Made by a program: the position numbers and the translations under genes | Shown here: one piece after another, positions 33,923 through 44,006 of the stretch | Position numbering within the stretch: the first letter of the stretch is position 1 | Layout of the letters: each line of letters opens with the position of its first letter | NCBI RefSeq assembly: GCF_042675645.1 | Contig: NZ_JBHTJH010000004.1 | Location: 62,001 to 126,000 of the forward strand | Length of the DNA: 64,000 bases | Direction of reading: 5' to 3' | Origin: Sungkyunkwania multivorans | GTDB taxonomy: Bacteria > Bacteroidota > Bacteroidia > Flavobacteriales > Flavobacteriaceae | Notes under the pieces: generated by a model | Told to the model about the DNA's origin: nothing | The model's input: the letters and a program-made list of their open reading frames with translations, nothing else | The model's database searches: none

Positions 33923-35260
33923 CTAAGAGGCTTCGGTAAATTGATTTCTGGGCTGCTTCGAAATGTAGTCTTTTGGTAAATGTTTCAGCAAACTTTTTCT
34001 GAATAAGCCATAATCTACGGTGATGGTATGTCTTGGAGTGGCGATTTGCTTATAATGAGGGTGGGTCACCTCGCGTTCACATAAGGCTTTAATATTCTTT
34101 GGGCGTTGCCATTTTCCGGCGAGTTCTCGGGCCATGATCTTACTTTGTAACTCAGCACCAGGCCAAATGCAACCCAAGGGTTGGAACATACCGATAAAGT
34201 AGAGGTTTTGGTATTCTGGATGGAACATTTTCAAATACAATGGGACATCCCCTTCACTATAATCGATAAACTCTTTATCGAAAAAGGGATGTGTCAGCAC
34301 AAAGCCAGTACAAGCAACCACCGAATCAAACGCTTCTTTTGACCCGTCCCTAAAATGCACCATTTCTCCTTCAAAACGTTCGATATCACCTTTTGGGTGC
34401 ACTTTGCCATGACGTAATTTGTATAACAACTCATCATTGATCGTTGGGTGGGTCTCTCCAATTTTAGTCTCTGGCTTTGGTAAGCCATAGAGTTCATTTT
34501 TTCCCAGAAGGAGATTCATCATTCTATCATTTAGAAACTGACGTAGCTTTAAGGGGAGCCAGTTGGTGCGAGATGCAAATACATCTGTGGGGAGTCCAAA
34601 GATGAATTTTGGAATGATGCGATACCCTCTTCTCCACGAAATCACGGTCTTTTTACTCACCCTGCTCGTTTCTACAGCGACGTCGCAGGCAGAGTTTCCG
34701 CCACCGATAACGAGCACCCGTTTACCTTTAAAAGGAGCGGCCTTCTTATAGTGATGCGAATGTAAATATTGGCCAGTAAAGGTCCCTGGGTACGATGGCC
34801 AGCGTGGTTGCCAGTGGTGACCGTTGCAAACGACGAGGTCGGTAAAGATTTCTGTATGAGAAATTCCGTCTTTCTCGGTGGTCACCTCCCAGGAATTATC
34901 ATCGATTCGTTCGCAATGTTTTACCAGCGTGCCGAACTGGATATATTGGTGGAGATCGAAATGTTTGGCGTAGGCCTGAAAATATCTTCTTAACTCGTCA
35001 TGTGATGGATAATCGGCAACGCTCCTATCAAAATCGTCAAAGGTAAAATCATCATACTGGGATAGCGTCTTGGAACTTATGATATGCGTGGTCTCAAAAA
35101 CGCTGCTATGACTTTCTTCTTCGGAGTATATCCAGTTACCCCCAACCTCATGATTGCGATCATAGGCAATGACCTCAATGTTCTGATCCACTAAGTTTTT
35201 TATAGCCGTGATGCCTGAAGGGCCGGCACCAATAACACATGCTTTTCTAGAATTATTCAT
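33923..35260 (-). CDS. Flavin-containing monooxygenase
   Basis: 445 aa. FAD motif CVIGAGPSGITAIKNL, NADPH motif RVLVIGGGNSACDVAVE, and the FMO fingerprint FTGQYLHSHHYKKAAPF between them. Such enzymes oxygenate soft nucleophiles (N, S); the substrate is unknown. It sits 5 bp upstream of pdxH on the same strand, so they are probably co-transcribed. Confidence 0.9.
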   Translation of the reverse strand: MNNSRKACVIGAGPSGITAIKNLVDQNIEVIAYDRNHEVGGNWIYSEEESHSSVFETTHIISSKTLSQYDDFTFDDFDRSVADYPSHDELRRYFQAYAKHFDLHQYIQFGTLVKHCERIDDNSWEVTTEKDGISHTEIFTDLVVCNGHHWQPRWPSYPGTFTGQYLHSHHYKKAAPFKGKRVLVIGGGNSACDVAVETSRVSKKTVISWRRGYRIIPKFIFGLPTDVFASRTNWLPLKLRQFLNDRMMNLLLGKNELYGLPKPETKIGETHPTINDELLYKLRHGKVHPKGDIERFEGEMVHFRDGSKEAFDSVVACTGFVLTHPFFDKEFIDYSEGDVPLYLKMFHPEYQNLYFIGMFQPLGCIWPGAELQSKIMARELAGKWQRPKNIKALCEREVTHPHYKQIATPRHTITVDYGLFRKSLLKHLPKDYISKQPRNQFTEAS

Positions 35261-35319
35261 CCCCTAAAGATAGGAGTTGTGCGTGATTTTTAAAAGAACT
35301 GTGGCAACAGCTCAGTTTT

Positions 35320-35775
35320 TTATTTAAAATGCAGTTTCATGCCTTCATGGGAGGGTCTAAAGCCTAAGCCTTCATAGAACTTGATCGCCTCGGGTCTTTT
35401 TTTGTCCGTGGTAAGTTGTAATACATGAGCGTCGCGTTCTTTTGCACGTGCAATGGCCCATTCGAACATTTTCTTGCCAAGACCAAGTCCCCGATGGTCT
35501 TTCCTGACTCTTACGGCTTCGATCTGTGCTCTGATACCTCCTTGATAGGTGAGATATTGAATAAAGGATAATTGTAGTGTTCCTATGATTTCTTGATGCT
35601 CGCTTTCAAGCACGATCAACTCCTGATTGGGATCATTGCTGATCTTCTCAAAAGCTTGCCTGTATGCTTTCGGGAGTGGAACTTTAAAATTTTCACGCTG
35701 GCTACCCAACTTATCGTCGGTGATCATTTTCACGATCGAGATGATATCGTCTGCTATTGCCTGTCGGAATTTCAT
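35320..35775 (-). CDS. GNAT-family N-acetyltransferase
   Basis: 151 aa GCN5-type fold; acetyl-CoA loop VRKDHRGLGLGKKMFEWAIARAKE and the C-terminal LTTDKKRPEAIKFYEGLGFRPSHEGMKLHF. Substrate unknown. Confidence 0.92.
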   Translation of the reverse strand: MKFRQAIADDIISIVKMITDDKLGSQRENFKVPLPKAYRQAFEKISNDPNQELIVLESEHQEIIGTLQLSFIQYLTYQGGIRAQIEAVRVRKDHRGLGLGKKMFEWAIARAKERDAHVLQLTTDKKRPEAIKFYEGLGFRPSHEGMKLHFK

Positions 35776-35801
35776 ATAATGAATGACCTTGCGCTCAACT
35801 T

Positions 35802-38282
35802 TTATATCCTAAATTTATTATTATTGGTAAAAAAGATGGCATTGGCCAAAAAGAGCTTTCCATTCTCCCAAAAACTTCTAAACAGCGGATTATCTACCAT
35901 ATAGATCATACTGCCGCTTCCTATGCGCTCCTCACCGAATAAAAGGGAATTCTCTTGTTTTTTTACCACATTGGACCCTGCAAATCCTGAAACCGGACGC
36001 GCATTATCTCCTAAATAACCGACATTGTAACCGCTGTTCAAAAATTGGTAGGCGCTGCCGTGTAGTTTTAAGGTGAAATAGTGATCCTCATATCCAAAGG
36101 CTAAGGGATGCGTGGTGTCGATCTTCGCCTTAAAGACACTTCCGGTGATGAGTTCCTTGATATAGTCGCGCTCTTGTTGCGCATAGGATAATAATTGATT
36201 GGTTTCGCTTTCATCATTGTCACCATTCTTTTTCTTAAGTTGGAAACCCTCCTTATCCGCAAAACTCTTTAAGGCATTCCCGATTGCGATGAGTTTGCCG
36301 CCATTTCTAACCCATGATTTCAGACCATTGAGCTGGTCTTTTTCAAGAAAATCTCCATACCAGCCATTGGGCATGATCAATACATCAAATTGGCTTAGAT
36401 CAATGCGGCTAGCATAGCTTGTATCCAGAATCGTTAATGGGTAGTGCAGTTGTGTTTCAAAGAAGTGCCAGATCTCACCAAAACTCAGCGAAGAAACGCC
36501 ATCACCACTTAAGATGGCCACACGATTGTTGTTCACTAATTTAACGTTGGGCGATCCAAAATCGGCGCCTTTATCTACAAAGCCAGATTTCACCGGTGTT
36601 ATAGAACGGTCAAGGTCGTTGGCGATATCAATAACGACCTTGTCGAAACCTCCGAGATGCTTGTTGTCTCCACGCACGATTATCAATGAACCGCGGTCAT
36701 AGTCCGCTCCCTCTGCAGTGAATGGAACTTCAGTGAATCGCACTTTGATGCCTTGTTGTAAGAGTTGCCCAAGAAATTCCGCATCTTTTACGCTATTCCA
36801 TTTGGACACATAGGCATAACTATTGGGGGCAGCAATATCTTTTTTAGCTGTGACCTGCTTTTTCTGGGCATTGACTTGACCCTGCGAGGCGATCGCCTGC
36901 AATCCATAGGCATACGGCAATCCCCAGGCAGTGATGTCATAAGTTAAGGAATCAACGAGCTTGGATTGTGGCTCAAATAATACCTTTACCATTTGCCCTT
37001 TTGGTTGATTGGTAGATACAACCAGATCATTCGAGGTGGTATTCATGCTTCCAGTCGTGTTTTTGATATAATCGAAACCGCTGACTCTGCCACCATTGGC
37101 ATAACCGTATTGTATTTCGTGTTTGTCCAGCAACTCTTTAACCGAGGCGAGTCTATCGTTATTTCCACGAAGCACATAGCTTTTATATCTCGCATTTCTA
37201 GTGGCGAAGAACTTTCTAAACTCCGTATTGAGTTTTGCAGCGTTCTTGGACGAGATCTCTACCGTAGACAATCCGGTAGTGGTGTGATGCGCTATACGAT
37301 CGATCAATGTCAACTCAATGCCCTCGTCATTGATGATGCCCAATCCTGCTCTTCCGTGACCTGCCTGTTCATAGGTCATTCCAATAGCTCCAAGATAGGT
37401 TGGATAGGTATCTCCATAGCTTGGATAGAATAGATCGAAGCGTTCACGAGTAAAATAAAGCCAGCCTTCCTTATCGAAATATTTGGCGTGATTCTTCCCG
37501 ATCTGTGTTTGAAAATCGCGTTGCCAATTGGTGATCACCTCATGAAAGGGCTCCGCTGCTGGTGCGAAGTAATAAGGTTCATTGATGCCTTGTTCATGAA
37601 AATCTACATGGATGTGAGGCAACCACTTATTATAAATTTTCAAGCGTTGTTGCGTCTCTACTTGTGTTGCCCATGCCCAATCGCGATTCAAGTCAAAAAG
37701 GTAATGGTTGGGTCTTCCACCAGGCCAAGGCTCATGATGTTCTTTTGCGGCCTGAGTGGAATTATAAGGTCGGCTTCGTACCTGCTTATACCAATTAACG
37801 TAGCGGTCGCGTCCATCTGGATTGATGCAGGGGTCGATGATCACCAGCGTATTGGCTAGCCAAGCTTGTTTTTTGGAGACCAGCTCGTACAATGTTTTCA
37901 TGGAGGCTTCTGTACTACTGCTCTCATTTCCATGAACATTATAGCTCAACCAGACGATAGCGATATCATCATTTTTTGGACCATTTTCAATACCTGCATT
38001 GCTGAGATTGGCCTTTCTGATCGTTTCAAGGCGATCTATGTTTTGTTGAGAAGAAACATAGGCCACTTGCAGCAGTCTACCTTCATTGGTCTTTCCATAT
38101 TCCTCTAAGGTCACGTTATCCAATTGCGAAGCAACATAGCGATAGTAATCTACTACCTGATGGTGACGAGTGAATTGGGTACCGAGGGGATAGCCTAAAA
38201 ATTCATCTGGCGATTTTACCGATTGTGCGACCGTTGCCACAGTTAATAACAAGGAAAGAAATAGTAATGAAATGCTTCTCAT
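35802..38282 (-). CDS. Secreted M14-family zinc carboxypeptidase-like protein
   Basis: 826 aa. Signal peptide MRSISLLFLSLLLTVATVAQS. The N-terminal M14 peptidase domain (about 25-330) has the zinc ligands HGNESS (HxxE) and HVDFHEQG, with INPDGRDRYVNWYKQ between them. The C-terminal half (about 340-826) contains a GATase-like alpha/beta region (LSQFDVLIMPNGWYG, KSWVRNGGKLIAIGNAL) and no sorting domain. Probably periplasmic or outer-membrane peptidase for protein or peptide scavenging. Confidence 0.88.
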   Translation of the reverse strand: MRSISLLFLSLLLTVATVAQSVKSPDEFLGYPLGTQFTRHHQVVDYYRYVASQLDNVTLEEYGKTNEGRLLQVAYVSSQQNIDRLETIRKANLSNAGIENGPKNDDIAIVWLSYNVHGNESSSTEASMKTLYELVSKKQAWLANTLVIIDPCINPDGRDRYVNWYKQVRSRPYNSTQAAKEHHEPWPGGRPNHYLFDLNRDWAWATQVETQQRLKIYNKWLPHIHVDFHEQGINEPYYFAPAAEPFHEVITNWQRDFQTQIGKNHAKYFDKEGWLYFTRERFDLFYPSYGDTYPTYLGAIGMTYEQAGHGRAGLGIINDEGIELTLIDRIAHHTTTGLSTVEISSKNAAKLNTEFRKFFATRNARYKSYVLRGNNDRLASVKELLDKHEIQYGYANGGRVSGFDYIKNTTGSMNTTSNDLVVSTNQPKGQMVKVLFEPQSKLVDSLTYDITAWGLPYAYGLQAIASQGQVNAQKKQVTAKKDIAAPNSYAYVSKWNSVKDAEFLGQLLQQGIKVRFTEVPFTAEGADYDRGSLIIVRGDNKHLGGFDKVVIDIANDLDRSITPVKSGFVDKGADFGSPNVKLVNNNRVAILSGDGVSSLSFGEIWHFFETQLHYPLTILDTSYASRIDLSQFDVLIMPNGWYGDFLEKDQLNGLKSWVRNGGKLIAIGNALKSFADKEGFQLKKKNGDNDESETNQLLSYAQQERDYIKELITGSVFKAKIDTTHPLAFGYEDHYFTLKLHGSAYQFLNSGYNVGYLGDNARPVSGFAGSNVVKKQENSLLFGEERIGSGSMIYMVDNPLFRSFWENGKLFLANAIFFTNNNKFRI

Positions 38283-38402
38283 GATCTGTTTTATTGTAAC
38301 TCAAATCTAAGGATTTCTTAACAGGAAAAGGCATCTTAACGAATTTTTGGGAATTGGAATTTGCTAGAAATGTATCTTTACATGAAATTTGAACGACTAG
38401 CT

Positions 38403-40007
38403 ATGCCAAGTGACTGTATTCCGTTTAAAGAAACAGGATATTTTTCTGCACTCATCTGTGATTATTTAGACCAAAAGGAGACACTACGGCCTTTTTATGA
38501 TCGGTTTCCCAAGATTGAAAATTTTGAAGGGCAGATCGCAGAAAAGCAGGCTTCTTTCGCTACCGAAACCAGAGAAGTTTTGGTCACGGCACTGCTGAAA
38601 CAGCACAAATCTGTAAAAAATAATTCCCCACAGAGCCTTGAAAATATCAAGTTGCTTAAAGACTCCAACGCATTTACCGTAACCACCGGACATCAGCTGA
38701 ATTTGTTCACCGGACCGTTGTATTTTCTGTATAAGATCATCGCTACCATCAACCTTACGAAGGAGTTGAAAAAAGCATACCCTGATCAGCATTTTGTGCC
38801 TGTATATTGGATGGCCACAGAGGATCACGACTTTGAGGAGATCAATAACTTCAATTTCAAGGGAAAGAAATTTCAGTGGAACCGAAGTTCCAAAGGGGCG
38901 GTCGGGAGGTTGACTACCGAGGGTCTTGATGAGGTCTTTGCCCTATTCTCGCAAGACTTGGGAATCGGAGACAATGCAGAAAGGCTAAAGGAGCTTTTTG
39001 AGAATAGCTATCTGGCGCATGATGATTTGGCCGCTGCCACAAGATATTTGGCCAATGAATTTTTTGGAGAACACGGACTCGTCATTGTCGATGGTGACGA
39101 CGCTGATTTAAAACAGCTGTTCGTTCCTTATGTCAAGGCAGAACTTACAAGAAAGGTGTCTTTTGAGGAAACTTCTAAAACTGTTGATCGACTCAACCAA
39201 CTTCCAGATGACTATAAAGTTCAAGTGAATCCTCGCGAGATCAACCTGTTCTATTTGGAAGCGGGACTTCGCGAGCGGATCATTGAGAACGAGGGTGATT
39301 TTGTAGTGAATGACACAGCTATTCGATTTACAAAACAGGAACTATTGAAAACGGTCAAAGACCATCCCGAGCGATTTTCGCCCAATGTGATCCTAAGACC
39401 ACTATTTCAAGAGGTGATCCTGCCAAACCTATGTTATATTGGTGGTGGCGGAGAGTTGGCCTATTGGTTAGAATTAAAGGCGATGTTCGAGGCTTTCAAA
39501 GTACCCCTCCCCATGTTATTGCTGCGGAATAGCGCACTCATCGCATCCAAAAAGCAGGTAAAAAAGCTTCAAAAACTGAACTTGCCCATAGAACGTTTAT
39601 TTTTAGATCGTCATTCCTTCATCAACCGCAGAGTGAGAGAGATCAGTGATATCGAAATCGATTTTTCTAGGCAAAAGGAACATTTACAGCAGCAATTCGA
39701 GGAGATGTACCGTTTGGCGGAACAAACGGATAAATCGTTCATAGGGGCTGTAAAGGCCCAAGAAGTGAAGCAATTAAAGGGATTGGATGCTTTAGAGAAG
39801 CGATTGTTGAAGGCTCAGAAGCGGAAATTAAAGGACGAAATTACCCGAGCGACCGATCTACAAGAGCAACTGTTTCCCTTTCAAAGTCTACAAGAGCGCA
39901 ACGTCAACTTTTCAGAAATGTATTTGGAATATGGCGATGGTCTTTTCGACGCTCTGTTTGAGGAGTTGAGACCACTGGAAGGAATGTTTCGGGTCATCAC
40001 CCTTTAA
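38403..40007 (+). CDS. bshC: Bacillithiol synthase, cysteine-adding enzyme
   Basis: 534 aa from ATG 38403 (MPSDCIPFKETGYF). Family stretches: TGHQLNLFTGPLYFLYKIIATINL, PVYWMATEDHDFEEINNF, PNVILRPLFQEVILPNLCYIGGGGELAYWLELK, then a C-terminal coiled coil (about 420-500). BshC joins Cys to GlcN-malate in bacillithiol synthesis. In-frame ATG codons at 38370 and 38382 are possible longer starts. bshA and bshB are not in the window. Its stop overlaps the convergent PNPOx-like gene by 4 bp. Confidence 0.93.
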   Translation: MPSDCIPFKETGYFSALICDYLDQKETLRPFYDRFPKIENFEGQIAEKQASFATETREVLVTALLKQHKSVKNNSPQSLENIKLLKDSNAFTVTTGHQLNLFTGPLYFLYKIIATINLTKELKKAYPDQHFVPVYWMATEDHDFEEINNFNFKGKKFQWNRSSKGAVGRLTTEGLDEVFALFSQDLGIGDNAERLKELFENSYLAHDDLAAATRYLANEFFGEHGLVIVDGDDADLKQLFVPYVKAELTRKVSFEETSKTVDRLNQLPDDYKVQVNPREINLFYLEAGLRERIIENEGDFVVNDTAIRFTKQELLKTVKDHPERFSPNVILRPLFQEVILPNLCYIGGGGELAYWLELKAMFEAFKVPLPMLLLRNSALIASKKQVKKLQKLNLPIERLFLDRHSFINRRVREISDIEIDFSRQKEHLQQQFEEMYRLAEQTDKSFIGAVKAQEVKQLKGLDALEKRLLKAQKRKLKDEITRATDLQEQLFPFQSLQERNVNFSEMYLEYGDGLFDALFEELRPLEGMFRVITL

Positions 40008-40549
40008 GGAGCAATATAATTTCCTTTCCAAGTATTATCGTCGGTCTTCCTAAATTCCACGCGGATGTGATTGGGATTTTTCAGATGCAGATATTCTATT
40101 TTTTCGGGACGTATCTTAATGACGGAGAAATAACTGATCGTGTCTAAATAATCCACTTCATCTGGATTTTTGATCTCCTGTCCTGGGGATACCGAAGTCG
40201 TATAGTCCTTTCTAGCTTTTTTAGGTATCTTTTTCCAAAGTAGGGATAGTTCTTGGTCATCCCTAACCAAATGAGCTGTCGCCTTCACACTTACCTGAAG
40301 CGATTTTTCCGGGTTGAAGAACAGAAGGCTCACTTTATTGTTCTCAGTGATGTGGGTGATCTTTTTTGACCTACGGTCGGTATAAATGAACATATTCATA
40401 TCTTCGTCCATATCCCTGAGAACGACCGTACGTAATCGTGGGGTATTGTTGAATCCAACGGTTGCCAATGTAAAGTATCTATAGGGATGCGACTTGTCTT
40501 TAAGCGCAATTTTCAGGTCTTTGATAATGGAAGCGAATATAACATCCAT
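40004..40549 (-). CDS. Pyridoxamine 5'-phosphate oxidase-family flavoprotein
   Basis: 181 aa split-barrel FMN-binding fold: YRYFTLATVGFNNTPRLRTVVLRDMDEDMNMFIYTDRRSKK, VSLLFFNPEKSLQVSVKATAHLV. It lacks the PdxH C-terminal dimer segment; a separate true pdxH exists at 33330. Probably a general flavin-dependent oxidoreductase. Confidence 0.85.
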   Translation of the reverse strand: MDVIFASIIKDLKIALKDKSHPYRYFTLATVGFNNTPRLRTVVLRDMDEDMNMFIYTDRRSKKITHITENNKVSLLFFNPEKSLQVSVKATAHLVRDDQELSLLWKKIPKKARKDYTTSVSPGQEIKNPDEVDYLDTISYFSVIKIRPEKIEYLHLKNPNHIRVEFRKTDDNTWKGNYIAP

Positions 40550-40609
40550 GGTTATTAGAAGTTGTTGGTTGCTGTATAAAGTTACGGATTTTTAAACTTT
40601 AATAATAGG

Positions 40610-41314
40610 CTATTGTCCGACATCTTTTAGATATTCTTTAAGCGTTTCTGTTGTGGCTTTATATTCTTGCAAGTTGAACTTTATATCATTGGCCATCATG
40701 ATTTTTTCGTTGGTGGCTGCGATATTTCGATTCAATCGTATGATCAAGGTGTCTCTCGCAATGCTATCTCCCAATTGATATCTTATCACACTGGTAATAA
40801 GCCCCTTCTGAATGTTGTCGAAAGTCACATATTGATTCACATTATCCTCAAGAGTGGCTTCTTGTCCATAGACCACCGAGGAGCCGCCGTAAAAAGCAGA
40901 ATGCGCTACGAGGAGTAAAAAGACAGCCTTAAGATTATCGTTTATCTGATTCCAACCTTTGGGTGTTATGTAGAGCAAGAGCGCAGCCACCAGAATCGAG
41001 CAGATCATCAACATGGTGACGGTCATGTATCGAAATCTAAAAGTATTCAAAGCTATTTCTTCGTGATGCTTTTTGTGACCATCAGCGATGGCAAGTACTT
41101 CTAAGGTCTTGGCACGTTGTATTTCGGGGAGGTTTCCCTTCTCAACGATGGCCGAGTAGAGGGTCGCATTATCTTCATAGGGTTGGAAAGAAGTGGCAGC
41201 GATGTCTTTGGCCAAATTTCTAAAATATCCAGCTAGCAGTTGTAATGAAATAAAAATAAGGACAAAAAGCAATAAGGTGATGCGATACTTTTTTAAGGAT
41301 TCAAGGATGGTCAT
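40610..41314 (-). CDS. Membrane protein of unknown function
   Basis: 234 aa. Three hydrophobic segments: ITLLLFVLIFISLQLLAGYF near residue 15, MTVTMLMICSILVAALLLYI near 95 and a shorter one near 130 (AVFLLLVAHSAFYGGSSVVYG). A soluble helical tail ends ETLKEYLKDVGQ. I do not recognise the family. Confidence 0.6.
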   Translation of the reverse strand: MTILESLKKYRITLLLFVLIFISLQLLAGYFRNLAKDIAATSFQPYEDNATLYSAIVEKGNLPEIQRAKTLEVLAIADGHKKHHEEIALNTFRFRYMTVTMLMICSILVAALLLYITPKGWNQINDNLKAVFLLLVAHSAFYGGSSVVYGQEATLEDNVNQYVTFDNIQKGLITSVIRYQLGDSIARDTLIIRLNRNIAATNEKIMMANDIKFNLQEYKATTETLKEYLKDVGQ

Positions 41315-41448
41315 GGTTGAAGTGATTGGTGTTGAATATTACAAAATTACTGAAAAAGAGGCGTTTATAGGACTTGTTCAAAATATATTCGTTAGGCCGA
41401 TTTCGTTTGATGATAATTGGTAATACCTTTGTTAAAAAGGACAAGAGC

Positions 41449-42822
41449 ATGCATGCAGTAGATATAGATCTGGTAGAAATGACATTGGATGTGATGAAAT
41501 ATGCCATAAATAGGATCACACACCGAACTCCAGAATTAGGAAAACCGAAGAAATATGAGGAGTTAAGGGCATTGGTGGGCGATACGATCACTTCCAACGG
41601 CATTGGGGGCGAACGTGCTTTCGAATTATTTCGGGATGTTTTGGCAAAGGCGACGGTTCCCATCGATCATCCGAGACATTTGGCCTTTGTGCCAGCAGCA
41701 CCTACGCGCGCGGCGATCATGTTCGATCTGGTGACTTCGGCCAGTAGTGTTCACGGTGCTTATTGGATGGAAGGCGCCGGCGGCATTTTCGCAGAAAATG
41801 AAGCCATGCAATGGCTTGTATCCCTGACAGGGCTACCCGCCGGCGCCTTCGGCGTTTTCACTAGCGGCGGTACCGCTGCCAACCTATCGGCAATGGTCAC
41901 CGCACGTGAGCACTGGCGTGCCAAAGACGAAAGTAATATTGGAGAAAAAGCACTGATGATCACTTCGATAGGAGCACATTCTTCCATAAAGGCCATGGCT
42001 AAAGTTATCGATGCCGATGTGCTTCTTATAGATTCCGAAGAAGAACTAAAAGGCAACGAGCTGCAAGAGGCCATCAAGGGGTTATCTCCACAAGAGCGAA
42101 AGCGCCTGTTTGCTGTAGTGGCCACTGGAGGAACGACCAATGCCGGTATTATCGATGACCTCGAGGGAATAGCGGCTGTTTGTAACAAAGAGGCCATTTG
42201 GTTTCATGTAGATGCCGCCTATGGAGGCGGAGCACTGGCTGCACCATCGGTAAGAGCGCAGTTCAACGGAATCGAACAAGCAGACAGCATCACCATCGAT
42301 CCACACAAATGGTTGTTCTCCCCCTATGATTGTGGAGCCATTATCTATAGAAATCCTGAGCTTGCAAAGAAAGCACACGAGCAAGAAGGATCTTATTTAG
42401 AGATCTTTAAAGATGAGGGCGCTAAAGGATTTAATCCTGCAGACTATCAAATTCAGCTAACAAGAAGGGTGCGTGGCTTACCTTTATGGTTCTCATTGGC
42501 CATGCATGGTACCGAAAAATATAGTTGGGCAGTAGAAAAGGGAATCGAGTTGGCTCAGTTGGCAGGAAAGATGATTCAGGCAGATGATCATGTCGAATTG
42601 GTTCGAGATCCTAGTCTTTCCTGTGTGCTTTTCAGAAGATTGGGCTGGGAGCCCGAAGATTATCGCAACTGGACCTACAAGAATCACAAAGAAGGCATCG
42701 CCTTGGTCACACCTACTAAATGGCGTACAAGGGATGGCTTTGAAACGGTCGCACGCTTTTGTTTTATCAATCCGCATACCACGGACAATGATATTCGTTT
42801 GATCTTGGATACCATGAAGTAG
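41449..42822 (+). CDS. PLP-dependent group II amino acid decarboxylase
   Basis: 457 aa from ATG 41449. PLP-binding Lys in SITIDPHKWLFSPYDCG (DPHKW), cofactor stacking HVDAAYGGGALAAP, substrate loop TSGGTAANLSAMVTARE. The fold is that of glutamate/aromatic-L-amino-acid decarboxylases; the residues seen do not decide the substrate. A 25-codon open extension upstream is unlikely. Confidence 0.88.
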   Translation: MHAVDIDLVEMTLDVMKYAINRITHRTPELGKPKKYEELRALVGDTITSNGIGGERAFELFRDVLAKATVPIDHPRHLAFVPAAPTRAAIMFDLVTSASSVHGAYWMEGAGGIFAENEAMQWLVSLTGLPAGAFGVFTSGGTAANLSAMVTAREHWRAKDESNIGEKALMITSIGAHSSIKAMAKVIDADVLLIDSEEELKGNELQEAIKGLSPQERKRLFAVVATGGTTNAGIIDDLEGIAAVCNKEAIWFHVDAAYGGGALAAPSVRAQFNGIEQADSITIDPHKWLFSPYDCGAIIYRNPELAKKAHEQEGSYLEIFKDEGAKGFNPADYQIQLTRRVRGLPLWFSLAMHGTEKYSWAVEKGIELAQLAGKMIQADDHVELVRDPSLSCVLFRRLGWEPEDYRNWTYKNHKEGIALVTPTKWRTRDGFETVARFCFINPHTTDNDIRLILDTMK

Positions 42823-42890
42823 CACGAAGTTTTGAGGACTATATGATCCTTTTTGAATTTTTATAGCGTATATCAATAAACTATATTGCT

Positions 42891-43922
42891 ATGAAAATCA
42901 AACTTCTTCTTTTGTTAATGGCCCTTTCCAACCTTTGTTTCGCGCAATACAGGGTCTTAGTGTATCATGAAACCAACGGGTTTAGGCATGGGTCCATCAA
43001 TGCTGGGATTCAAATGTTCGAAGACTTAGGCGCCATAGACAATCGCTGGACGGTAGATAATTCGCAAAACTCCAATGTGTTCAATGCTACCAATCTAGCG
43101 CAATACGACGTGGTGGTCTGGTGCAATACCTCTGGGAACAATTTACTTAATGCAAGCGAACGTACGGCGTTCGAAAACTATATCACCAGCGGAGGCGGTT
43201 TTGTCGGGATCCATGCAGCGACCGACACTTATCGGGATGGCTCTTGGCCTTTCTATAACGAACTTGTCGGGGCTATTGTGCAAACAAGCCCCAATCATAC
43301 CAGCAACAATTTCAATGCTACCATGGATGTCGAAGATACGACGCATCCAACGGTTTCGCATTTAGGTACAACTTGGAATAAAAATGAGGAATATTATTAT
43401 TGGGAACTCAATGGAGGTCAACTTAGCACAGACAACAACGTTCTTCTGCGCGTTCGAAGTACAGGCTCCAACTCGTACGATGCTCCCAGACCTATCACCT
43501 GGTACAAAACCTCCATGGTCGTCAATGGAACTTCTATCAGTGGTTTTAGGGCCTTTTATACGGCCTTAGGTCATAATAGTGGTGATTATAATGGAAATAG
43601 TGATTTTCGAACGATGATGGAAAATGCCGTACTATGGGCGGCGAACGACACGACCTTGTCAGTAGAAGGATTTCTTCCAGATGAAAAAGTAAGTGTATAT
43701 CCAAATCCCGTAAAGGACATGCTGAGCATTTCTTTTGAAAATGAATTTGTTTTTGAACAGATCCAGTTCTATGACACGGCTGGTAAAAAAGTGAATGCCA
43801 GGATCGTTCATGAGTTAGATGATAGTATTCACTTTGACATCGGTACTTGGTCCGCTGGAGTCTATTTTTATCAGGTGAGGAACAAAGACCAAGTAATTTC
43901 AGGAAAGTTGATAAAGGAATAG
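42891..43922 (+). CDS. ThuA-domain secreted protein with type IX sorting domain
   Basis: 343 aa. Signal peptide MKIKLLLLLMALSNLCFAQ. ThuA/trehalose-utilisation GATase-like domain (about 20-250): YRVLVYHETNGFRHGSIN, YDVVVWCNTSGN, GGGFVGIHAATDTYRDG. C-terminal type IX secretion sorting domain from VSVYPNPVKDMLSISF to VISGKLIKE. Exported to the surface or medium by T9SS; the sugar target is not evident. Stop is followed by a bidirectional hairpin. Confidence 0.9.
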   Translation: MKIKLLLLLMALSNLCFAQYRVLVYHETNGFRHGSINAGIQMFEDLGAIDNRWTVDNSQNSNVFNATNLAQYDVVVWCNTSGNNLLNASERTAFENYITSGGGFVGIHAATDTYRDGSWPFYNELVGAIVQTSPNHTSNNFNATMDVEDTTHPTVSHLGTTWNKNEEYYYWELNGGQLSTDNNVLLRVRSTGSNSYDAPRPITWYKTSMVVNGTSISGFRAFYTALGHNSGDYNGNSDFRTMMENAVLWAANDTTLSVEGFLPDEKVSVYPNPVKDMLSISFENEFVFEQIQFYDTAGKKVNARIVHELDDSIHFDIGTWSAGVYFYQVRNKDQVISGKLIKE

Positions 43923-43939
43923 AATAAAGAAAAAAGTAA

Positions 43940-43976
43940 GCCGAGACAGCGACAACTGTTTCGACTTACCCCTTGG
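43940..43976. terminator. Hairpin between convergent genes
   Basis: GTAAGCCGAGACAG pairs with CTGTTTCGACTTAC around CGACAA with two mismatches. It lies between the convergent ThuA and cadherin-like genes; T-runs are weak, so confidence is moderate. Confidence 0.5.
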
Positions 43977-44006
43977 TGATTGGACTGTTAGCAATTCAAA
44001 TAACGA